This document shows, piece after piece, positions 18,018 through 25,629 of a stretch of DNA of 57,053 bases. The DNA is from RFTU01 sp046094505 (lineage in GTDB: Bacteria; Pseudomonadota; Gammaproteobacteria; Burkholderiales; Burkholderiaceae_C). Every line of letters starts with the position of its first letter. Positions within the stretch are counted from its first letter, which is position 1. The notes beneath the pieces are model-generated. The model searched no databases, had not been told where the DNA came from, and saw nothing but the letters and a program-made list of their open reading frames with translations. The position numbers and the translations under genes are program-made. Where the stretch lies: NCBI GenBank assembly GCA_046094505.1, contig JBJTHN010000073.1, positions 1 to 57,053 on the forward strand, in the 5' to 3' direction.

Positions 18018-18726
18018 GATCACCGACCTGGCCACGTCCTACGGCAAGATCGAAGCGCTCAAGGGTGTGTCCCTGCAGGCCAAGGGCGGTGAAGTCACCT
18101 GCCTGCTGGGCCCCAACGGTGCGGGCAAGTCCACCCTCATGCTCACCCTGTCGGGCATCCTCAAGCCCCAGCGCGGCTCGGTGAAGTTCGAAGGCGAAGA
18201 GCTCATCGGCAAGACAGCGGCCCAGATCGTGGAGCGCGGCATGGCACTGGTGCCCGAGAACCGTTTGGTGTTCCCGGCACTCAGCGTTCGTGAAAACCTG
18301 ATGGCCGGCGCCTACAAGCGGCGCGACACCGCCGGCATCAAGAGCGACGTGGAGGCCATGTTCGTGCGCTTCCCGCGCCTGAAGGAGCGCATCGAACAAC
18401 TGGCCGGAACGCTCTCCGGTGGTGAGCAGCAGATGCTGGCCGTGGCCCGCGCCCTGATGTCGCGCCCACGCCTGCTGCTGATGGATGAGCCGTCGGTGGG
18501 GCTGGCACCGCTGGTGGTGGCCGAAATCTTTTCCATCATCAAGCAACTGCATCAGGAAGGCGTTAGCCTGTTCGTGGTGGAGCAAAACGCGCACATGGCG
18601 CTGAAGTTGGCGCAGCACTTCTACCTGATGGAGCAGGGCCGTGTGAGCTTCTCGGGCACCCCAGGAGAACTGGCCGATGACGACGTGATCCAGCGCGCCT
18701 ACCTGGGACAGAAGAAGGCCGCCTGA
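18010..18726 (+). CDS. livF: HAAT ABC transporter ATPase, LivF type
   Basis: A 238-aa ATPase with Walker A GPNGAGKST, ABC signature LSGGEQQMLAVARAL, Walker B LLLMDEPSVGL and H-loop region VVEQNAHMAL. The ATG at 18010 overlaps the livG stop by eight bases, again as ATGCTTGA; upstream in-frame starts from 17932 would read into livG and are rejected. It forms the ATPase heterodimer with the preceding gene. A second permease pair starts 13 bases downstream without a further ATPase. Confidence 0.95.
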   Translation: MLEITDLATSYGKIEALKGVSLQAKGGEVTCLLGPNGAGKSTLMLTLSGILKPQRGSVKFEGEELIGKTAAQIVERGMALVPENRLVFPALSVRENLMAGAYKRRDTAGIKSDVEAMFVRFPRLKERIEQLAGTLSGGEQQMLAVARALMSRPRLLLMDEPSVGLAPLVVAEIFSIIKQLHQEGVSLFVVEQNAHMALKLAQHFYLMEQGRVSFSGTPGELADDDVIQRAYLGQKKAA

Positions 18727-18739
18727 GCGAGCAGACCAC

Positions 18740-19675
18740 ATGATCGACCTCCTGCAGACCACCTTGGACGGCCTGCTGGACGGGGCTTCGTACGCACTGG
18801 TGGGCTTGGGCCTGTCGCTGACCTTCGGCAGCCTGCGCCGGCTGAATCTGGCCTACGGCGCAACCGCCATGCTGGCGGCCTACCTGGGCGCCTGGTTGCA
18901 CATCCGGCATCAAGCCCCAGCTTGGCTGGTGGCCCTCAGCGTGGTGGCATCGGCCACGCTGATCGGCCTGTATGTGGAACGCTTGTGCTTTGCCGCCACC
19001 CGCGATGAATCCACCCTGCCGCGCGGCGCTCCCATTGCCGGCGCGGACGGCCGTGAAGTGGTGGCCCTGGCTTCAAGCTTTGCCATCTGGATGCAGCTGG
19101 AGCAGCTGGCGGTGAACCTGCTGCCCCGGCACCTCAACGCCTTTCCCTCGCTGGCGGTGGCGCAAAACTGGTTTGTTCCACTGGGCAGCAGCGAGTTGAT
19201 GATTCGGCCCGACCGGCTCGTGGTGGCGCTGCTGGCCGCGGTGCTCACCCTGGGCTTGGCCGCTTGGCTGCAGCGCTCACGTGCGGGCCTGTCGTGGCGT
19301 TCGGTAGCCGACCACCGCACCGCGGCGCACCTCGTGGGCATGCCCGTGGCGCGGGTCCAAGCCTTTGGCTTTGCAGCCGCGTGCGCGCTGTCGGGCATTG
19401 CCGCCTTCGCCGTCCTTTCGCTGGACGGGCAGGTCACGCCCATGTTCGGCATGTGGGTGCTGTTCAAAGGCCTGGTGGCCGCCATGCTGGGTGGGCTGGG
19501 GTCTGTGCGCGGCGTGCTGTGGGGCGGGCTGGTGCTCGGCGTGGTGGAGGCCCATGCCCAGTCGCTGCTGGGCGCACAAGGCCGCGAGTTCATCACCTAT
19601 GCGCTGCTGTTTGGTGTGCTGGTGTGGCCGAAAAGGTCTTTGGCCGAGAAGCACCCGCAGGGCTCGGCGGCATGA
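18740..19675 (+). CDS. HAAT ABC transporter permease, LivH type (second copy)
   Basis: A 311-aa LivH-family permease. Residues 18-45 contain the YALVGLGLSLTFGSLRRLN-like opening of the family, and near residues 250-270 comes the AMLGGLGSVRGVLWGGLVLG ATPase-contact loop. It differs clearly from the first LivH copy at 15410, so it is not a recent tandem duplicate. It lies directly downstream of livF and overlaps the following livM-type gene by ATGA. Confidence 0.92.
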   Translation: MIDLLQTTLDGLLDGASYALVGLGLSLTFGSLRRLNLAYGATAMLAAYLGAWLHIRHQAPAWLVALSVVASATLIGLYVERLCFAATRDESTLPRGAPIAGADGREVVALASSFAIWMQLEQLAVNLLPRHLNAFPSLAVAQNWFVPLGSSELMIRPDRLVVALLAAVLTLGLAAWLQRSRAGLSWRSVADHRTAAHLVGMPVARVQAFGFAAACALSGIAAFAVLSLDGQVTPMFGMWVLFKGLVAAMLGGLGSVRGVLWGGLVLGVVEAHAQSLLGAQGREFITYALLFGVLVWPKRSLAEKHPQGSAA

Positions 19676-20730
19676 GCGACCGCATCTTCAACTCCACCAC
19701 GGCAGCCACCGGCACCGATGGCGCGGTGGCGCAAGCCGTGCGTGCGGCGCTGTGCCACCTGCCGGGTGTGGACAACGCCGGCAGCGTGCACCTGGTGGGC
19801 GTGGCCAGCGACATGGCCATCATGTCGTTGCTGGCGCTGTCGGCCTACCTGATGCTGCTGGTGGGCCGGGTGTCCTTCGCCCAACAGGCCTTCTTCGGCG
19901 TAGGGGCCTACAGCGCCGGCGTCTTGACGGCCATGTTCGACGTGCCACTTCCCCTGGCCCTCTTGATGGCCATGGCGCTTGGCGCGCTGTGCTCGTGGCT
20001 GCTGGCCCTGCCCACCATGCGCCTGTCGGGGCTGAACTACGCGGTGGCCACGCTGGCCTTCGGCGAGATGGCGCGCATCGCCTTCACTTGGGCGCACTGG
20101 CAAGTCACCACCCCAGAAGGCCCGGTGGGGCCCGCCGGCTTGGAGGGTTTTCGGAACATCCGCTGGCTGCTCGAAAACGACCTGGCCCCCGAGGTCTACA
20201 TGCTGGCCACCGTGGCCGTGGCCGTGGGCGTGGTGGGCGTGCTGATGGCCACCGAGCGCACGCGGCTGGGGGTGGGGCTGCGCATGACCGGCCAGGACGA
20301 CCTGCTCACCGCCTCTCAAGGTGTGCCGGTGGAGCGCCTGCGCCTGCTGGCCGCTGCTGCGGCCGGGGCCTTGGCGGCCCTGGGAGGTGGGCTCTATGCA
20401 CACCGCACCACCTACATCGAGCCCGCCTTGTTCGACCCCATGCTCGGTGTACACGCTGTGGGCTATGCGCTCTTGGGTGGCCTGGGCACGGCCCTGGGGC
20501 CACTCTTGGGCGTCGTGCTGGACCTGGGCCTGCTGGACGCCACCCGCATCGTGCCCGGCTGGCGCATGGTGATCTTCGGCGGCCTGGTGGCCCTGTTTCT
20601 GCGTTGGCGCCCGCGTGGCCTGCTCGATGAAGCCACGGTGCACAGCCTGAAGCAGGGAGTTCGCCGACTGCTGATGCCGCCAGGCCACGAAGCACCCCGA
20701 ACCCGGGATACCCAACGAGCATCCACATGA
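19672..20730 (+). CDS. HAAT ABC transporter permease, LivM type (second copy)
   Basis: A 352-aa LivM-family permease. About 50 hydrophilic residues precede the first membrane segment. Then come VGRVSFAQQAFFGVGAYSAG, the LPTMRLSGLNYAVATLAFGE region and the YALLGGLGTALGPLLGVVLD loop. The ATG at 19672 overlaps the upstream stop (ATGA); longer starts would lie inside the LivH copy. Its own stop overlaps the SDR start in the same way, so the whole run is translationally coupled. Confidence 0.92.
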   Translation: MSDRIFNSTTAATGTDGAVAQAVRAALCHLPGVDNAGSVHLVGVASDMAIMSLLALSAYLMLLVGRVSFAQQAFFGVGAYSAGVLTAMFDVPLPLALLMAMALGALCSWLLALPTMRLSGLNYAVATLAFGEMARIAFTWAHWQVTTPEGPVGPAGLEGFRNIRWLLENDLAPEVYMLATVAVAVGVVGVLMATERTRLGVGLRMTGQDDLLTASQGVPVERLRLLAAAAAGALAALGGGLYAHRTTYIEPALFDPMLGVHAVGYALLGGLGTALGPLLGVVLDLGLLDATRIVPGWRMVIFGGLVALFLRWRPRGLLDEATVHSLKQGVRRLLMPPGHEAPRTRDTQRAST

Positions 20731-21533
20731 GCCCGGACCCAACACCCCCACACCACTCGCCCCCCGCCGCAGGCCATGGCGCGCAAAACCTGCTGTCAGG
20801 ACACACCATCATCGTCACCGGTGCGGCCACCGGCATCGGCCAGGCCTTCGCCTTGGGCGCCGCTGCTCAAGGCGCCCATGTGGTGGTGGCCGACATGAAT
20901 GCCGCCGACGAAACCATGGACCTGATCAAGTCGCGAGGCGGCCGAGCCACCTATGCCCGGGTGGATGTGAGCGACGACGCCAGCGTGCAGGCCATGGCGG
21001 AAACGGCCGTCAAGGCCACCGGGCGCATCGACGGGCTGATCAACAACGCCGCCTACTTCCGCGAGGTCAAGCTCACGCCCTTCGAGGAGCTGGACCCTGT
21101 GATCTGGGACCGCATCTTCCAGGTGAATGTGAAGGGGGTGTGGCTGTGCAGCAAGGCCGTGATGCCGGCGATGCGGGCACGCGGCAGCGGCTCCATCGTC
21201 AACATCGCCTCGGTGGTGGCCGTGGCGGGGCAGCCTGGATACCTGCACTACGTCGCCACCAAAGGGGCGGTGCTGTCGATGACCAAGGGCCTGGCCAAGG
21301 AGTGCGGCAAAGACGGCGTGCGCTGCAACGTGATCGCACCGGGCTTCGTCATCACCGACGCCACCAAGAACCGCCCGATCGAGTGGCAGCAAAGCTTTCT
21401 GAAGGCGCGTGCGATTTCGCGTGAGCAACGGCCCGACGACCTGGTCGGCACCGCGCTGTACCTGCTCAGCGACCTGGCGGGCTTCGTCAGTGGGCAGACC
21501 ATCGTGGTCGATGGCGGCCATATCATGTACTGA
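20727..21533 (+). CDS. SDR-family oxidoreductase in the transporter operon
   Basis: A 268-aa classical short-chain dehydrogenase. After about 25 hydrophilic residues comes the cofactor motif TGAATGIG, then NNAAYF, the catalytic Ser in IASVVA and YVATK with catalytic Tyr and Lys. The C-terminal VSGQTIVVDGGHIMY is the normal family end. The ATG overlaps the stop of the second LivM gene (ATGA), which ties its expression to the transporter. It probably oxidises or reduces the imported compound, but the substrate is unknown. Confidence 0.92.
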   Translation: MSPDPTPPHHSPPAAGHGAQNLLSGHTIIVTGAATGIGQAFALGAAAQGAHVVVADMNAADETMDLIKSRGGRATYARVDVSDDASVQAMAETAVKATGRIDGLINNAAYFREVKLTPFEELDPVIWDRIFQVNVKGVWLCSKAVMPAMRARGSGSIVNIASVVAVAGQPGYLHYVATKGAVLSMTKGLAKECGKDGVRCNVIAPGFVITDATKNRPIEWQQSFLKARAISREQRPDDLVGTALYLLSDLAGFVSGQTIVVDGGHIMY

Positions 21534-21555
21534 ACCCGAGAAGAAGGAGAGCGCC

Positions 21556-22176
21556 ATGCAACTGCTGGCCAACACCACATCCCCTTATGTGCGCATCGCC
21601 CGCATCGCGCTGATCGAAAAGGGCCTGAACATCGACCCCACCATCGTGGACCCGTGGGCCGACGACACCCGGCTACGCGCAGCCAATGCAGCCACGCGCG
21701 TGCCGACGCTGGTGCTGGACGACGGCACCCCCATCGCCGAGAGCATGGGCATCGTGATGTGGCTGCAGGCCACACGCCCGGCACCGGTCCATGCCGACCT
21801 GATCGGCTCCGATGCGGCCGGCGTGCTCTCACGCGCGGGCGTGGCCCTGGGTGTGATCGACGCAGCCGTTCACACCATCATCATCCGCAAGGTCACAGCA
21901 CCCGTGTTGTTCGATGAAACCCCCGTCGGCTTGCGCCGCCGCCGCACGATGGCTGAAGGCATGCAGCGCCTTGAGTCATTGGCCGCAGCCGGCCAGATTC
22001 GCAGCAGCGGCGCCCCCACACTCGACGGCATCTGTGCCGTGACGGCGATCGACTACCTCAACTTCCGATTCGCCGATGCGCCGTGGTTGCCGCCCATGCC
22101 AGCACTCAATGCCATGAGCAATTCCCTGAGGGAGCGGCCTTCGGTGGCCCAGACCATGCCGTTTGTGGCCAGCTGA
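21556..22176 (+). CDS. Glutathione S-transferase family protein
   Basis: A 206-aa cytosolic GST. The thioredoxin-like N-terminal domain starts MQLLANTTSPYVRIARIAL, with a Ser at residue 9 in the position used for glutathione activation. The cis-proline stretch is RVPTLVLDDG, followed by AESMGIVMWL. An all-helical C-terminal domain ends the protein. AAGGAGA about five bases upstream supports ATG 21556 over the open frame that begins inside the SDR. It is the last gene of the transporter operon and converges with the LysR gene. Confidence 0.88.
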   Translation: MQLLANTTSPYVRIARIALIEKGLNIDPTIVDPWADDTRLRAANAATRVPTLVLDDGTPIAESMGIVMWLQATRPAPVHADLIGSDAAGVLSRAGVALGVIDAAVHTIIIRKVTAPVLFDETPVGLRRRRTMAEGMQRLESLAAAGQIRSSGAPTLDGICAVTAIDYLNFRFADAPWLPPMPALNAMSNSLRERPSVAQTMPFVAS

Positions 22177-22182
22177 GCCGAC

Positions 22183-23076
22183 CTAAGCGTCCTGTGCACA
22201 GGATCGCAAGTGCTGCACCAGCAGCTCCAGGGGCGTTCCTGCGGCGGGCTCGGCCCGCGTGACCAGGCTCATGCGGCGCTGCGCCCATTCGTCGTGGAGC
22301 GGCAGCACGCGCAACGACATGGCCGGGGCAAAGCTGTGTGCAGCAGTCAGCGGCAGCACGCCGATGCCCAGCCGCGCCTCCACCGCGCGGCAAACGGCTT
22401 CGAAGCTTCGCACCTGCACGCGCAGCACCATGGCCCGCATCAGGTTCGAGGCCTGTGCAGCCAACAGCCGCGTCAGCGTGCTGCTGCCCTCCAGGCCTAC
22501 CAGGTCGCGGTCCAGCAGGTCTTCAAACTTCAGGGCATCGCTGGGCAGGGTTTCATCGTGCCGCACCACGGCCGCCAATTGGTCGCCGCGGTAGGGCTGC
22601 ACGTGCAGGCCCTGCACATCGGCCCCCTCAACGATCACCCCCAGGTCGATTTCGCCGCCGCGCACGCGCTTGACAGCGTCTGCACTCCAGCACTCTTCCA
22701 ACACCAGTCGGATGTCGGGGTGAACCGACTGAAAAGCCGCCACATCGGCCGGCAGGAACTGGGTCATGGCTGAGGTGTTGCCATGCACCCGCAGCACGCT
22801 GCGCGAGCCCTGGGTGTAGTTGGCCATCTCCGCGCGCATGTGGTTGACCGATTCAATCACGTCGCGTGCCAGCAAGAAGAGCTGTTCCCCGGCCGCCGTC
22901 AGCTCCAAGCCCCTGGAGTGGCGTTCGAAGAGCTGCGACTTGAACTGGTGTTCCAGCAAGGCCAGGCGACGGCTGGCCGCCGGCACGGTGATGAAGCTGG
23001 CCTCGGCCGCGCGGGTGAGGTTACGCATCTCGGCAGCACGCACAAACAGTGCCAAGGAATCGAGGTCGGGCAGCAT
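22183..23076 (-). CDS. LysR-family transcriptional regulator
   Basis: A 297-aa LysR-type regulator. The N-terminal winged helix-turn-helix (residues 1-60) contains LDSLALFVRAAEMRNLTRAA and VPAASRRLALLEHQ. The rest is the two-lobed effector-binding domain, with the family's GSRSVLRVHGNTSAMTQFLP region near the start of lobe 1. ATG 23076 is chosen because the helix-turn-helix begins there. The gene diverges from the aldehyde dehydrogenase across 191 bases holding a LysR-type box, so it probably controls that gene. Confidence 0.92.
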   Translation of the reverse strand: MLPDLDSLALFVRAAEMRNLTRAAEASFITVPAASRRLALLEHQFKSQLFERHSRGLELTAAGEQLFLLARDVIESVNHMRAEMANYTQGSRSVLRVHGNTSAMTQFLPADVAAFQSVHPDIRLVLEECWSADAVKRVRGGEIDLGVIVEGADVQGLHVQPYRGDQLAAVVRHDETLPSDALKFEDLLDRDLVGLEGSSTLTRLLAAQASNLMRAMVLRVQVRSFEAVCRAVEARLGIGVLPLTAAHSFAPAMSLRVLPLHDEWAQRRMSLVTRAEPAAGTPLELLVQHLRSCAQDA

Positions 23077-23157
23077 GCCGTGATTCTTGCACCCGCATGG
23101 GTGTGCCGATTGAGGGCAAACCTGAGGGCTCGGCCTTGCCGCCTGCGCAAGCCGCCC

Positions 23158-23172
23158 TTGCCCTGATTTCAA
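23158..23172. promoter_or_regulatory. Candidate LysR-type box TTG-N9-CAA
   Basis: TTGCCCTGATTTCAA fits the T-N11-A pattern with dyad ends that LysR regulators recognise. It lies about 80 bases upstream of lysR and 95 bases upstream of the aldehyde dehydrogenase start, the normal place for such a site. This is pattern recognition only. Confidence 0.4.
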
Positions 23173-23267
23173 TTCACGGCGGCCACCGCGGCTTCTACAG
23201 TGCAGCCAGCAGATCCATCACCCCCGCGCCATGTTTGGGCGCGCGCACCCCCGCCAGGAGAATGTCC

Positions 23268-24701
23268 ATGAAGCAGCTTTTCATCGGTGGCCGTTGGATG
23301 GCCGCACAAGACGGCCGAACCCTGCCGGCGGTGAACCCCGCTGATGGCCAGACCTTCGACCAGATTCCAAGAGGCCGCTCACACGAAGTAGACCTGGCCG
23401 CAAAGGCTGCGCGTAGCGCCCTGGAGGGGGCCTGGGGGAAGCTCACGGCCACCGAACGCGGCCGCCTGCTGATCCGGTTGGCCAACAAGGTCTTGGACCA
23501 CCATGCCGAACTGGCGGCCCTGGAGGCCCAGGACACCGGCAAGCCCATGACCACCGCGCGCAACGACATCACCGTGCTGGCGCGCTATTTCGAGTTCTAC
23601 GGCTGTGCCGCCGACAAGCTGCACGGCGAAGTCATCCCCTTCCTCAACGGCCACCATGTGGTGCTGATGCGCGAACCACTTGGCGTCACCGGCCACATCA
23701 TTCCCTGGAACTACCCCGCGCAGATGCTGGGCCGCACGATTGCGCCAGCCCTGGCCGCTGGTAATGCGGTCGTGCTCAAGCCCGCCGAAGACACCTCGCT
23801 GTCGGCTCTTCGGGTGGCCGAGTTGGCCGCTGAAGTCGGCTTCCCCGAGGGCTCCATCAACGTGGTGACCGGCCTGGGCGAAGAGGCCGGCGCCGCACTG
23901 GCGGCTCACCCGGGCATCGACTTCATTTCCTTCACCGGCTCCAACGAAGTGGGCACCCTGGTGCAGCAAGCGGCCGCCAAGAACGCGGTGAAGTGCGTGC
24001 TGGAGCTGGGGGGCAAGTCGCCGCAGATCGTCTTCGAAGACGCCGACATCGAACGCGCCGTGCCCATCATCGTGCGCGCCATCGTGCAAAACGCGGGGCA
24101 AACCTGCACCGCCGGCAGCCGGCTGCTGGTGCAAGGAAGCGTGTACGACCGCGTGGTGGAGCAGGTGGCCGCCGCCTACGCCCAGGTGCGCGTGGGCACC
24201 CCCGAGATGGACTTCGACTGTGGGCCCGTGATGAACCCCGCGCAACAGGCCCGCGTGAACCGATACATCACCGCAGCCACGGCCGCCGGCATTCCCGTGC
24301 TGGCGCAGGGCACGATTGCCAGCGGTGTGTCACCCGCGGGCCATTGGGTCACCCCCACCTTCTTCGGCCCCGTGCCGCGTGATGCGCAACTGGCCTGCGA
24401 GGAAGTGTTCGGCCCGGTGCTGGCGGCCTTCCCGTTCAAGGACGAAGCCGACGCCATCGCCCTGGCCAACGGCACACCCTACGGCCTGCTGGCGGCAGTG
24501 TGGACCGAAAACGGCAGCCGCCAAACCCGCGTGGCCAAGGCCGTGAAGGCCGGTCAGCTCTTCATCAATTGCTACGGCGCCGGTGGTGGGGTGGAACTGC
24601 CCTTCGGGGGCACCAAGCGCAGCGGGCATGGGCGGGAAAAGGGCCTGCTGGCACTCGAGGAAATGAGCACCACCAAGACGGTGATCCAGTACCACGGCTG
24701 A
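23268..24701 (+). CDS. NAD(P)-dependent aldehyde dehydrogenase
   Basis: A 477-aa ALDH-superfamily enzyme that oxidises an aldehyde to its acid. Key residues are visible: Asn in PWNYP (148), Glu246 in LELGGK and the nucleophile Cys280 in QNAGQTC. The C-terminal LPFGGTKRSGHGREKG is typical of betaine- and aromatic-aldehyde dehydrogenases. AGGAG lies seven bases before ATG 23268; the ATG at 23262 is only one base from it, so 23268 is preferred. It diverges from the LysR gene. The exact aldehyde is not predictable. Confidence 0.95.
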   Translation: MKQLFIGGRWMAAQDGRTLPAVNPADGQTFDQIPRGRSHEVDLAAKAARSALEGAWGKLTATERGRLLIRLANKVLDHHAELAALEAQDTGKPMTTARNDITVLARYFEFYGCAADKLHGEVIPFLNGHHVVLMREPLGVTGHIIPWNYPAQMLGRTIAPALAAGNAVVLKPAEDTSLSALRVAELAAEVGFPEGSINVVTGLGEEAGAALAAHPGIDFISFTGSNEVGTLVQQAAAKNAVKCVLELGGKSPQIVFEDADIERAVPIIVRAIVQNAGQTCTAGSRLLVQGSVYDRVVEQVAAAYAQVRVGTPEMDFDCGPVMNPAQQARVNRYITAATAAGIPVLAQGTIASGVSPAGHWVTPTFFGPVPRDAQLACEEVFGPVLAAFPFKDEADAIALANGTPYGLLAAVWTENGSRQTRVAKAVKAGQLFINCYGAGGGVELPFGGTKRSGHGREKGLLALEEMSTTKTVIQYHG

Positions 24702-24711
24702 ACGGGCCGCG

Positions 24712-25572
24712 CTAGCGCCGCTGCGCCAACAGTGCCTGCGCGCGCAGCAGAACGGGCCTGTCGACCATCTTGCCGTCCACCGCCACGGCCGCGCCGGCTG
24801 AGGCCTCACAGGCGGCCACCACCCGCTGCGCCCACTCGATGTCCGCGGGGCTTGGGCTGAAGGCCTCGTTCACAGGCCCCACCTGCTGCGGGTGGATGCA
24901 CAGCTTGCCGCCAAAGCCCAGGGCACGGGCACGCGCAGCGTCCGCAGCCACCACCTGAAGGTTGGCCACTTCCACCGTCACGCCATCCAGCGGCGAGGGC
25001 AGCCCGGCCAAGCGAGAGGCCAGCACCAAGCCGCTGCGAAACACCAACAGGGCGTCCCCTTCACCGCTGATGCCCAGGTCCAGTTGAAAGTCGATAGAGC
25101 CAAAGGCCAGCCGCTTGACGGCTGGATGAGAGGCCACGTCATCGCGCCGCGCGTAACCTTCAGCCGTCTCAATCAGCGCCACCAGTGGCTTGCGCGCACA
25201 CGCCTCGAAGGCCGCCTGCATCTGCTGCGCGCTTTCGGCCTTGGGCACCACCACCGCCTGCACCGCCGCATGGCGTGCGCACAGGGCCAGGTCTTGATCG
25301 CTCCACGGGGCGCCGGCGTTCACGCGAACCCACAGTGCCGGGCCAGCAGACCCTGCCGAGGCGCTGGCGCGGAGTTCGCCCGCCAGCGCCATATCCAAGG
25401 CTGCACGTGCCGAGTCCTTGTCTTGCGGAGCCACCGCATCTTCGAGGTCCACGATGACCGCATCGGCCCCGCTGGCCAGGGCCTTGGGGATGCGGTCGGC
25501 TCGGGTGGCGGGTACGAACAGGGCTGCGCGTGCGCCCAGGCCCACAGAAGCGGCGGTGGCTTTGGAGCTCAT
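24712..25572 (-). CDS. HpcH/HpaI aldolase / CitE-like lyase
   Basis: A 286-aa TIM-barrel protein of the citrate lyase beta-subunit (CitE) type, which cleaves or forms C-C bonds in acyl-CoA or hydroxy acids. The N-terminal RAALFVPATRADRIPKAL and VIVDLEDAV are diagnostic; LVALIETAEG carries the metal-binding Glu, and GKLCIHPQQVGPVNEAF is the family's C-terminal block. The start is uncertain between 25572 and 25608 because neither has a clear ribosome binding site. It converges with the aldehyde dehydrogenase. Candidates include malyl- or citramalyl-CoA lyase-like activity. Confidence 0.88.
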   Translation of the reverse strand: MSSKATAASVGLGARAALFVPATRADRIPKALASGADAVIVDLEDAVAPQDKDSARAALDMALAGELRASASAGSAGPALWVRVNAGAPWSDQDLALCARHAAVQAVVVPKAESAQQMQAAFEACARKPLVALIETAEGYARRDDVASHPAVKRLAFGSIDFQLDLGISGEGDALLVFRSGLVLASRLAGLPSPLDGVTVEVANLQVVAADAARARALGFGGKLCIHPQQVGPVNEAFSPSPADIEWAQRVVAACEASAGAAVAVDGKMVDRPVLLRAQALLAQRR

Positions 25573-25629
25573 GCCCCGAGCATGCCTGCCCGGGGCGCTG
25601 TTCGCCATTGCAAAGCGGCGAAGGCGGAC

